Both the position numbers and the translations under genes were made by a program. A stretch of 64,000 nt of DNA from Prevotella melaninogenica ATCC 25845 (GTDB taxonomy: Bacteria; Bacteroidota; Bacteroidia; Bacteroidales; Bacteroidaceae), in the NCBI RefSeq assembly GCF_000144405.1, contig NC_014370.1, positions 563,501 to 627,500 on the forward strand, in the 5' to 3' direction. The stretch's first letter is position 1; each line of letters opens with the position of its first letter. Positions 1 through 6,418 of the stretch are shown in pieces. The notes under the pieces were generated by a model that worked only from the letters and a program-made list of their open reading frames with translations, ran no database searches and was not told the origin of the DNA.

Positions 1-3
1 CTT

Positions 4-11
4 TACATTTG
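4..11 (+). promoter_or_regulatory. -7 promoter element of rsmI
   Basis: TACATTTG matches the Bacteroidetes -7 consensus TAnnTTTG. The -33 box would lie outside the window. Only nine bases separate it from the rsmI ATG, so the transcript would have almost no leader. Confidence 0.55.
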
Positions 12-20
12 CAACCAACA

Positions 21-743
21 ATGGGAACATTATATCTCGTACCGACACCAGTTGGAAACATGGAGGATATGACCCTCCGTGCTATCAGAATCCTGAAGGA
101 GGCTGATTTAGTTTTGTGTGAGGATACTCGTACATCGGGTATCTTGTTGAAACATTTTGAGATTAAGAATCGTCTTATGTCTCATCATAAATTCAATGAA
201 CATGCAAGTTCTGCTGGTATAGTCAATAGATTAAAAGCTGGTGAGACGGTTGCACTGATCTCAGATGCGGGAACTCCGGGTATTAGTGACCCAGGATTCT
301 TCCTCGCTCGTGAGGCTGCAGCCAATGGAATAACTGTTCAGACGCTTCCGGGAGCTACCGCTTTCGTACCAGCATTGGTGTCAAGTGGCTTGCCTTGTGA
401 CCGTTTCTGCTTCGAAGGATTCCTCCCTCAGAAGAAGGGACGTAAGACTCATTTAGAGAGTTTGGCTGAAGAAACGCGTACAATGATATTCTATGAGTCA
501 CCTTATAGAGTTGTGAAGACCTTGGAACAGTTTGCTGAGGTGTTTGGAGCAGAGCGACAAGTAAGTTGTTGTCGTGAGATTTCAAAGCTGCATGAAGAGA
601 GCGTTCGAGGTACATTGGATGAAGTAATAGCCCACTTCAAAGAGACAGAACCACGTGGTGAGTTTGTCATTGTAGTGGCAGGAAAAGAAAAAGTAAAGTC
701 TTCTGAAAGGAAGAAACAAACGGATAAAATAAATAATGTATGA
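21..743 (+). CDS. rsmI: 16S rRNA (cytidine1402-2'-O)-methyltransferase RsmI
   Basis: RsmI uses S-adenosylmethionine to methylate the 2'-OH of C1402 in the decoding centre of 16S rRNA and acts in the cytoplasm. The protein opens with GTLYLVPTPVGNMEDMTLRA, the tetrapyrrole-methylase-fold signature of this family. It also has the CEDTRTSG segment and the glycine-rich SDAGTPGISDPG loop around residues 80-95, which forms the AdoMet site. About 240 residues is somewhat shorter than many homologues (about 280). I start it at the ATG at 21 and not at the in-frame TTG at 9, because the -7 box covers that TTG. The stop overlaps the next gene's start by four bases (ATGA), so the two are probably co-transcribed and translationally coupled. 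Identification is firm. Confidence 0.95.
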   Translation: MGTLYLVPTPVGNMEDMTLRAIRILKEADLVLCEDTRTSGILLKHFEIKNRLMSHHKFNEHASSAGIVNRLKAGETVALISDAGTPGISDPGFFLAREAAANGITVQTLPGATAFVPALVSSGLPCDRFCFEGFLPQKKGRKTHLESLAEETRTMIFYESPYRVVKTLEQFAEVFGAERQVSCCREISKLHEESVRGTLDEVIAHFKETEPRGEFVIVVAGKEKVKSSERKKQTDKINNV

Positions 744-1654
744 ATAAACTTTTAGTTTTAGCAGTATGTGGAGTACTTGCACTGGCATCCTGCAATCAAG
801 GAAAGAAGTCGGCTTTGAATCCATCCGAAATACAGAATGATTCATTGCGTAATATTATCGACGCACGTGATCACGAGATTAACGATATGATGGGAACGCT
901 GAATGATATTCAGCAGGGTTTTGCTGCTATCAACGAAGCAGAGAATCGTGTGACGATTGCTAAGAATGGTGAGGCTGCTAACAAGACAGAACAGATGAAG
1001 GAGAATATCCAATTCATCGCTCAGCGTATGCAGGAAAACCGTGAACTCATCAAGAAGTTGCAACAGCAGTTACGCGAGACAGGCTTTAAGGGTGATGCAA
1101 TGAAGGAAACTCTTAGCCGTCTGACAAATCAATTGAGCGCAAAGGAGACTGAGTTGAAGCAGTTGCGTGCTGAGTTGGAGTCAAAGAATATCCATATCAA
1201 GGAACTTGATGAGACTATCACTGGTTTGAATACGGATGTTACTAATCTCAAGACTGATAAGGAGAACCTTACAGCAGAGAAGGAAAACCTCACCAAGGAG
1301 AAAGAGAATCTCCAGACAGAGAGCAACCAGAAGACAGAGACTATCAATACACAGGACAAGCAGTTGAACACTGGTTGGTATGTATTCGGTACTAAGAGCG
1401 AGTTGAAGGCACAGCGCATCCTCGATGGAGGTAAGGTTCTTCAGGGTTCTTTCAACAAGGGTTACTTCACAAAGATTGATATCCGTGTTAATAAGGAAAT
1501 CAAGCTTTACAGCAAGAGTGCACATCTGTTGACTGCTCATCCAAGCAGCAGCTACACGCTGACAACTGATACAAACGGACAGTATGTACTCCGTATCACT
1601 GACCCACAGACCTTCTGGAGCACAAGCAAGTACTTGGTTATTCAGGTTAGATAA
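740..1654 (+). CDS. Coiled-coil lipoprotein of unknown function
   Basis: A signal peptide ends in the lipobox LASC at about residues 15-18, so a lipid-anchored envelope protein is expected. Residues ~20-210 are almost entirely helical and heptad-like, with a near-repetitive stretch (ENLTAEKENLTKEKENL) that strongly suggests a long coiled coil. Residues ~210-304 form a separate C-terminal part rich in beta-type sequence (GWYVFGTKSEL, YVLRITDPQTFW). The overall plan resembles Bacteroidales coiled-coil lipoproteins usually annotated as hypothetical; I do not recognise a named family. It overlaps rsmI by four bases and is followed by a strong terminator, so these two genes likely close one transcription unit. 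The functional link with rsmI is probably only positional. Confidence 0.85.
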   Translation: MNKLLVLAVCGVLALASCNQGKKSALNPSEIQNDSLRNIIDARDHEINDMMGTLNDIQQGFAAINEAENRVTIAKNGEAANKTEQMKENIQFIAQRMQENRELIKKLQQQLRETGFKGDAMKETLSRLTNQLSAKETELKQLRAELESKNIHIKELDETITGLNTDVTNLKTDKENLTAEKENLTKEKENLQTESNQKTETINTQDKQLNTGWYVFGTKSELKAQRILDGGKVLQGSFNKGYFTKIDIRVNKEIKLYSKSAHLLTAHPSSSYTLTTDTNGQYVLRITDPQTFWSTSKYLVIQVR

Positions 1655-1670
1655 TCACAGAAAACAAAAT

Positions 1671-1713
1671 AAGAAAAGAGGCATTCTCACCGTGAGGATG
1701 CCTCTTTTCTTAT
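1671..1713. terminator. Bidirectional terminator hairpin
   Basis: AAGAAAAGAGGCAT pairs with ATGCCTCTTTTCTT around a short loop that includes CTCAC/GTGAG. It has an A run on one side and a T run on the other, so it can serve the + strand lipoprotein gene and the converging minus-strand operon. Confidence 0.85.
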
Positions 1714-1800
1714 GTCTTCAAATCAAATGAGAGTGGTAATAGCTATTTTCTGTGTGCTTTCTTTTTATAGCCTCGCACTCTACAAAGCTCAAAGAGGATC

Positions 1801-2190
1801 TTATGTCTTCGGAACTTCATCTTTTAGTTCTGCTAATTTCGAGCTAAACAGCAAGCTGAGCGTGATAAAGCCTGCACCTATTGCCAGTCCGATATACTGA
1901 ATGTTATGAAGCAAGGTAAGGATGAATTCTGATTCAGTTCCATTGATATATCTATCAAAGATAGTGGGTAGCGTGAAGCTTGCAAGCGTCACTATACAGC
2001 CCAAAACAACACCGACAGCAAGCAGTTTTAGCGACATCAGTTTGTTCTTTCGGCTCTCCGCACGTTGATATGCCTTGACTTCTTCGATGAGTTCCATCTG
2101 TCGTTGCAGTCTTTGCATGAAGGCATTGTCATCCGACAGTTGTGGATGATAGTCCGCCAGTAAGTCTTTCAAGAATTTATCTTCGTTCAT
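1801..2190 (-). CDS. Two-TM membrane protein downstream of an ECF sigma factor
   Basis: The N-terminal ~45 residues are soluble, charged and helical (MNEDKFLKDLLADYHPQLSDDNAF, then a KAYQRAESRK basic segment). Two hydrophobic segments follow, at about residues 52-75 and 92-113, with a short charged tail. The start codon overlaps the stop of the sigma-factor gene by four bases, giving translational coupling. A short cytoplasmic domain followed by membrane segments, encoded directly after a sigma gene, is the usual arrangement of an anti-sigma factor. I see no zinc-binding HxxxCxxC motif, so this would be a non-ZAS type if it is one at all. Anti-sigma activity is inferred from position only. 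Confidence 0.8.
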   Translation of the reverse strand: MNEDKFLKDLLADYHPQLSDDNAFMQRLQRQMELIEEVKAYQRAESRKNKLMSLKLLAVGVVLGCIVTLASFTLPTIFDRYINGTESEFILTLLHNIQYIGLAIGAGFITLSLLFSSKLAELKDEVPKT

Positions 2191-2669
2191 CTTTCCAAAA
2201 TATGTTTAAGTTCTTGCCGTCCACGTGAGAGTTGTTTCTTAATCGCATCCTCACTGTTTTCGGTTATCTCTGCAATCTCTTTTATCTGATAACCCTGCAT
2301 ATAATAAAGCAGGATACTTGTGCGCATTGTCTCCGAGAGCGTTGCCAAAGCACTGTGTAGTTCTTGATAGCGGAAGGCATCATCACTCTTACTGTTTCCT
2401 TGGAGCGTGATAGCCTTTTCAAGGGGTAGTTCCTGCTGGTGTTTCTGTTTGCGACGAGAATCTATGAAGACACGATAAGTAATTTTCATTAGCCAAGCCG
2501 AGAACTGTCCACGTTCGTCATATTGACTACTGCGAAGGTAGGCTTTGATGAGAGCCTCTTGAGCAATATCGTCAGCTTCAGCACCATTGCCGCAGCATAA
2601 AGCCGTCAGGAACCGGCGTAGATGTGCCTGTTCCCGACCGACCTGTTCGACGAATTGTTCTCTTGTCAT
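2187..2669 (-). CDS. ECF-type RNA polymerase sigma factor
   Basis: A 160-residue protein with the two sigma regions of the extracytoplasmic-function class. Region 2 lies at about residues 10-75, with ADDIAQEALIKAYLRSSQYDERGQFSAWLMKITYRVFIDSRRK carrying the -10 recognition and core-binding helices. Region 4 is at about residues 100-158, with a helix-turn-helix around LLYYMQGYQIKEIAEITENSEDAIKKQLSRGRQEL. It redirects RNA polymerase to a regulon that cannot be read from this window. It lies six bases downstream of a membrane-protein gene and overlaps a second one, so the three genes form an operon. The class is certain and the specific signal unknown. Confidence 0.93.
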   Translation of the reverse strand: MTREQFVEQVGREQAHLRRFLTALCCGNGAEADDIAQEALIKAYLRSSQYDERGQFSAWLMKITYRVFIDSRRKQKHQQELPLEKAITLQGNSKSDDAFRYQELHSALATLSETMRTSILLYYMQGYQIKEIAEITENSEDAIKKQLSRGRQELKHILER

Positions 2670-2675
2670 AATAAC

Positions 2676-3125
2676 CTAATCGTTGTCTTTCAAGTTTTCC
2701 AATGTCTTTTTGGCATTGTTATAGGCAGCCAACAGCCCGCATCCTACTGCTAATGGGACAATACCAAATACAGAGCCAAGGGGAATAAAGGCGCCATCAA
2801 AGTCTTGCAGGATGCTCAGAACTACGACAACCAAGATGGTTGCTATACCACCAATCATGCAAATTGTTCCCCAAAGAACTTCATAATGCATTATTTTAAG
2901 CATTTTCTCTTTGTATGATTCCTTTGGAGGATTCAGTTTGTTGAGGAACTCCTGTATGTCTATGTCAGGGTTCTTCTCGATAATTGCCATTGCTATTTCG
3001 CTTCTTTTATCTGTTTCATGTTGCTTGTTTCGTTGGGTAAGCCAGACGTATAGGATAGGAAGAGCAACTACAAGCCCCATAGGGATTAGGTCACTAATAA
3101 GCGCGCCGAGTAATAAAATATTCAT
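2676..3125 (-). CDS. Small membrane protein (DUF6249-like)
   Basis: There is one hydrophobic segment near residues 4-28, then a charged amphipathic stretch (~30-75; IAMAIIEKNPDIDIQEFLNKLNPPKESYKEKML). Two further membrane segments lie at about 85-107 and 117-137. The pattern resembles the DUF6249 family that in Bacteroidales often sits beside ECF sigma genes; this family call is from memory and only moderate. It is first in a three-gene minus-strand operon with the sigma factor six bases downstream. Its cytoplasmic loop could sense or bind a partner, but no catalytic motif is visible. Confidence 0.8.
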   Translation of the reverse strand: MNILLLGALISDLIPMGLVVALPILYVWLTQRNKQHETDKRSEIAMAIIEKNPDIDIQEFLNKLNPPKESYKEKMLKIMHYEVLWGTICMIGGIATILVVVVLSILQDFDGAFIPLGSVFGIVPLAVGCGLLAAYNNAKKTLENLKDND

Positions 3126-3145
3126 AATCTTAATCTTTTAAGTAT

Positions 3146-3189
3146 GTTATACATTTGGTTTTCTTTCTGAACCGATTCACTTGTATAAC
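3146..3189. promoter_or_regulatory. Inverted repeat in the leader of the ECF sigma operon
   Basis: GTTATACA at 3146-3153 is mirrored exactly by TGTATAAC at 3182-3189, with an inner GGTT/AACC pair. It lies 20-65 bp upstream of the first gene of the sigma operon and has no T run, so an operator or leader hairpin fits better than a terminator. Function is inferred. Confidence 0.45.
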
Positions 3190-3304
3190 GTTATTGGTTT
3201 GTAAAAGGTGACATCAAAGGCATAATTTTATTTGTTTTATGGTATTAATTGTATTCTTGATAATGGCTCTTTTTTATGTTTACAACAGCTTTTGAGCAAA
3301 TTAT

Positions 3305-3392
3305 TTACATGAAAAGAAATTTTTATTTTCATGAAGAAAAATAATTATTTACACGACAATAAATATTTATTTTCATGAAAATAATTCGTTAG
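3305..3392. repeat. 22-bp-period AT-rich array (CATG-centred units)
   Basis: Four consecutive 22-bp units start at 3305, 3327, 3349 and 3371. Each opens with TTwCATGAA or a close variant (the third has CACG) and continues with an A/T-rich half resembling AAATATTTAT. CATG/CACG cores therefore fall at 3308, 3330, 3352 and 3374. The last unit contains an 18-bp perfect palindrome, 3367-3384. The rest of the 3126-3569 intergenic stretch shows no gene. A second array of this family is at 41517-41620 and shares the tail TTTTCATGAAAATAATTCG. Confidence 0.75.
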
Positions 3393-3569
3393 CGTGTAGC
3401 TATAAGAGGTTAAAAGGGCATCTATCAGCAGTTTATCTCTTACCTCTAATATTCGTAGAGAGCACAGGTGAAATCCTTTCTCTTTCCTTTCTATATCTTT
3501 ATTAGTATCACGAAAAGAGGTGATGTCTTAACTCCTTTTACTCCCTTTCACTCCTTAACTCCTCGATCC

Positions 3570-4022
3570 CTACCTTCTCTCTTGAAAGAATCGCTGCATC
3601 AAGGCACGACATTCTTCTTCCATCACACCGTAAGTAACATTAGCTTTTGGGTGAAAGGCTTTGGGTGCATACTCGTGATAGCCTCGTTTTTCATCGGGAC
3701 AACCGTAGACAATGCGTTGGAGTTGTGCCCAGCCTATAGCACCAGCACACATGATGCAAGGTTCAACAGTCACATATAGCGTACAATCCTGTAGGTACTT
3801 ACCCCCTAACTCGTTGGCAGCCATGGTTATTGCTTGCATTTCAGCATGCGCAGTGACGTCATTGAGCGTCTCTGTCAGGTTATGGGCACGAGCGATGATA
3901 CGGTCGCGACACACCACAACAGCACCAATAGGGATTTCACCTTCTTTATAAGCCGCTTCGGCTTCAGCTAATGCACGCTGCATAAAGTATAGGTCTTTCT
4001 TGCTTTGTTCTTCTGTACTCAT
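3570..4022 (-). CDS. tadA: tRNA-specific adenosine deaminase TadA
   Basis: TadA deaminates A34 to inosine in tRNA-Arg(ACG), which allows wobble reading of CGN codons. The zinc site is clear: HAEM (~residue 58) supplies a histidine and the proton-shuttling glutamate, and PCIMCAGA (~87-94) supplies two cysteines. The N-terminal MQRALAEAEAAYKEGEIPIGAVVV is typical. Length (150 residues) is standard. The ATG at 4022 is only four bases from a TAnnTTTG element, so translation may begin at or almost at the 5' end of the mRNA. It stands alone, divergent from yraN. Confident. Confidence 0.95.
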   Translation of the reverse strand: MSTEEQSKKDLYFMQRALAEAEAAYKEGEIPIGAVVVCRDRIIARAHNLTETLNDVTAHAEMQAITMAANELGGKYLQDCTLYVTVEPCIMCAGAIGWAQLQRIVYGCPDEKRGYHEYAPKAFHPKANVTYGVMEEECRALMQRFFQERR

Positions 4023-4026
4023 ACTG

Positions 4027-4034
4027 CAAAAATA
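4027..4034 (-). promoter_or_regulatory. -7 promoter element of tadA
   Basis: On the minus strand this reads TATTTTTG, a match to TAnnTTTG. Four bases separate it from the tadA ATG, which predicts a leaderless or near-leaderless transcript. The -33 position has only an approximate TTTC. Confidence 0.55.
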
Positions 4035-4254
4035 CGGGTTTTATTTTGATTTTACGAAAGATTATTCTAACTTTGTGCGTGAATATTAATGTACACAATT
4101 CTTGACGGGAGTGATAAAGTTTAAGGATTTTAGAAGAAGTAGGCAATACCTTTGTTTCATCCGTAAATCGATTTGATACGTATAAAGAATTATCTTATCT
4201 CCTTCTAATAGTCTGAACTTCTAAAACTTCTGCAAGTTGAGGAAAGAAAGACGC

Positions 4255-4620
4255 ATGGCATACCATAACGAATTAGGTAAATGGGGAGAGGATGTGGCGG
4301 TAAGCTATCTCCAACAGTTGGGTTATGTCATTCTTCATCGTGATTGGGATTATCATCATCGAGACTTAGATATTGTTGCAATAGATAATGGTACGCTGGT
4401 TATCGTTGAGGTAAAGACCCGAAAGAATGAGCAGTTTGCTGATGCTGATGAGGCTGTCACCGTGCAGAAAGTGCGTTCGCTCTCGATAGCTGCCAATGCA
4501 TATGTCAAGCGATATAATATCAATTTGGATATCCGCTTTGATATAATCACTGTCGTAGGGCAGCCAACAGGAACCAATGAAGTGCGCCACGTGAAGGATG
4601 CCTTTCTTCCATTCATATAA
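4255..4620 (+). CDS. YraN/UPF0102 family putative endonuclease-like protein
   Basis: A 121-residue member of the YraN (UPF0102) family, which adopts a restriction-endonuclease-like fold. The pattern is visible: LGKWGEDVAVSYLQQLGYVILHRDW, then a D...IVEVKTR catalytic-type core (residues ~44-63). The cellular role of this family is not well defined. I start at the ATG at 4255, preceded by GAGGAAAG, and not at an upstream TTG six codons earlier. It is followed after 14 bases by the biotin ligase gene, so the two are probably co-transcribed. Family assignment is firm; function is open. Confidence 0.9.
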   Translation: MAYHNELGKWGEDVAVSYLQQLGYVILHRDWDYHHRDLDIVAIDNGTLVIVEVKTRKNEQFADADEAVTVQKVRSLSIAANAYVKRYNINLDIRFDIITVVGQPTGTNEVRHVKDAFLPFI

Positions 4621-4634
4621 AGAATAGATTGTAA

Positions 4635-5426
4635 ATGAAGATAATAGATGCCGTATTAGGCTTTTTCAAGCCAACAGTAGTAGAGAAAGAAAGAGAGGTG
4701 AAAGTCGTAAGATTGGATGCTGTCGATAGTACAAATGCCTACCTTCGCACTTACACACCTGCTGAAGATGAGCCAATGACAGTCGTTGTTGCCGATTATC
4801 AGACTGCAGGAAAAGGGCAGGGGACGAACACTTGGGAGAGTGAAGCTGGTAAGAACCTGTTGTTCTCGGTACTTGTACACCCGACGATGCTGCCTGTTCG
4901 TAGTCAGTTCCTACTCTCTGAAGCTGGTGCTTTGGCGCTGAAAGAAGCTTTAGCAGACTATGTGAAAGAGGATATCCGCCTGAAATGGCCCAATGACATC
5001 TATTGGAAAGATAAGAAACTGAGCGGAACACTGATTGAAACAAAACTTGCTTCGGGACGTATAAAAGACTGTGTCTTCGGTGTGGGACTGAATGTAAATC
5101 AGGAAGCGTTCCATAGTGATGCTCCTAACCCTGTTTCTCTTTGTCAGATTTTAGGGCATGAGGTTGATAAAGAAGAACTGTTGAATAAGATTATCAAGAA
5201 GTTCTCAGAACTCTATCGGCTGTTAGAGATGGGCGGATATAATGATATCAGTGCAATGTATCACGAAGCCTTGTATCGTCGTGGAGGTTTTCATAAGTTC
5301 CGTGATGCTGATGGTGAGTTTGAAGGCGCTATCGTTGAAGTAGAAGATGATGGGCATCTCATTCTTCGTGATAGCAATGGCATGATTCGTGAATATCAAT
5401 TTAAAGAAGTAGAATTTATTATATAA
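4635..5426 (+). CDS. birA: Biotin--[acetyl-CoA-carboxylase] ligase
   Basis: The enzyme activates biotin to biotinyl-AMP and transfers it to the lysine of biotin carboxyl carrier proteins in the cytoplasm. The catalytic domain shows VDSTNAYL (~residue 29), the biotin-binding loop with AGKGQGTNTW (~58-67, where most homologues have GRGRxGRxW), and KWPNDIYWKDKKLSGTLIE (~115-135). The C-terminal region (~residues 215-263) matches the small SH3-like repressor domain. No N-terminal helix-turn-helix is present, so it is a group I enzyme without a DNA-binding role. The first ~18 residues are an unrelated short extension. It lies between yraN and pyrH on the same strand. Confidence 0.92.
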   Translation: MKIIDAVLGFFKPTVVEKEREVKVVRLDAVDSTNAYLRTYTPAEDEPMTVVVADYQTAGKGQGTNTWESEAGKNLLFSVLVHPTMLPVRSQFLLSEAGALALKEALADYVKEDIRLKWPNDIYWKDKKLSGTLIETKLASGRIKDCVFGVGLNVNQEAFHSDAPNPVSLCQILGHEVDKEELLNKIIKKFSELYRLLEMGGYNDISAMYHEALYRRGGFHKFRDADGEFEGAIVEVEDDGHLILRDSNGMIREYQFKEVEFII

Positions 5427-5480
5427 TAAGGTCTATGGGGAGGTTAAGGAATCCCCTCAATTCCTTTAATACCAAAAATA

Positions 5481-6191
5481 ATGGCAAGATTTAAAAGAAT
5501 ACTCTTGAAACTTTCGGGTGAGAGTTTGATGGGAAAACAGGGCTTCGGTATCGACCCTGAGCGTCTTAGCGATTATGCTAAGCAGATTAAGGAAGTACAT
5601 GAAATGGGTGTACAGATTGGTATCGTAATCGGTGGTGGTAACATCTTCCGTGGTTTGAGCGGTAGCCAGAAAGGCTTTGATCGTGTGAAAGGCGACCAGA
5701 TGGGTATGTGTGCTACCGTTATCAACTCTCTTGCTCTTAGTTCAGCACTTGAGGCTGCCGGTGTGAAAGCTAAGGTCTTGACCGCTATTCGTATGGAACC
5801 AATCGGCGAGTTCTATAGTAAGTGGAAGGCTATCGAGGCTATGGAGGCAGGATATGTTTGTGTCTTCTCAGCTGGTACTGGTTGTCCTTACTTTACAACG
5901 GACACTGGTTCAAGCCTACGTGGTATTGAGATTGAGGCAGACGTAATGCTTAAGGGTACACGTGTAGATGGCATCTATACTGCCGATCCAGAGAAAGACC
6001 CAACAGCAACAAAGTTCTCTGAAATCACATATGATGAGATTTATAATAAGGGTCTTAAGGTAATGGATCTCACGGCAACGACCATGTGTAAAGAAAACGA
6101 CCTACCTATTTATGTCTTCAATATGGACGTTGTCGGTAATCTGAAGAAGGTTATGGACGGTGAAGATATAGGTACGTTGGTGCATAATTAA
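5481..6191 (+). CDS. pyrH: UMP kinase
   Basis: PyrH phosphorylates UMP to UDP with ATP in pyrimidine nucleotide synthesis. It belongs to the amino-acid-kinase fold, not to the eukaryotic UMP/CMP kinases. Signatures are RILLKLSGESLMG at the N-terminus, IVIGGGNIFRG (~50-60), the GTGCPYFTTDTGSSLR loop (~132-147) and DGIYTADPEKDPTATKF (~168-184). At 236 residues it is full length. In many bacteria frr follows pyrH; here a hairpin terminator and an unrelated dsbD gene follow. Confident. Confidence 0.97.
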   Translation: MARFKRILLKLSGESLMGKQGFGIDPERLSDYAKQIKEVHEMGVQIGIVIGGGNIFRGLSGSQKGFDRVKGDQMGMCATVINSLALSSALEAAGVKAKVLTAIRMEPIGEFYSKWKAIEAMEAGYVCVFSAGTGCPYFTTDTGSSLRGIEIEADVMLKGTRVDGIYTADPEKDPTATKFSEITYDEIYNKGLKVMDLTATTMCKENDLPIYVFNMDVVGNLKKVMDGEDIGTLVHN

Positions 6192-6217
6192 TGCTGATTA
6201 TTCTTAAAGGAATAGCT

Positions 6218-6250
6218 GTTGCAGCAGGTAGGTGACTACCTGTCTGCAAC
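6218..6250 (+). terminator. Hairpin downstream of pyrH
   Basis: GTTGCAG pairs with CTGCAAC, and inside it AGGTAG pairs with CTACCT around GTGA. It is followed by AT-rich sequence without a clean T run, so termination is probable but not certain. Confidence 0.65.
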
Positions 6251-6383
6251 AATATACGTAAAATAAAAATCGACGAGAGAATTCATCTTAATCCTGAAAA
6301 CCTTTTGAACATAGATTGATAAAAAGTTATTGGATATAAATATTAAATATATACATTATGTAATGTTATAAAAATAATTTTCT

Positions 6384-6391
6384 TATCTTTG
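6384..6391 (+). promoter_or_regulatory. -7 promoter element of dsbD
   Basis: TATCTTTG matches TAnnTTTG, 27 bases before the dsbD ATG. No clear TTTG is seen at -33. Confidence 0.5.
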
Positions 6392-6418
6392 CAGTTCAAA
6401 TTCTAATAGTATAAAACG

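Noticed and set aside
1712..1900. 62-residue frame on the + strand
   Set aside because: It begins inside a terminator and runs antisense into the 3' end of the minus-strand gene at 1801-2190; no protein-like features.
3468..3779. 103-residue frame on the + strand
   Set aside because: It is mostly antisense to tadA and the rest is low-complexity intergenic sequence.
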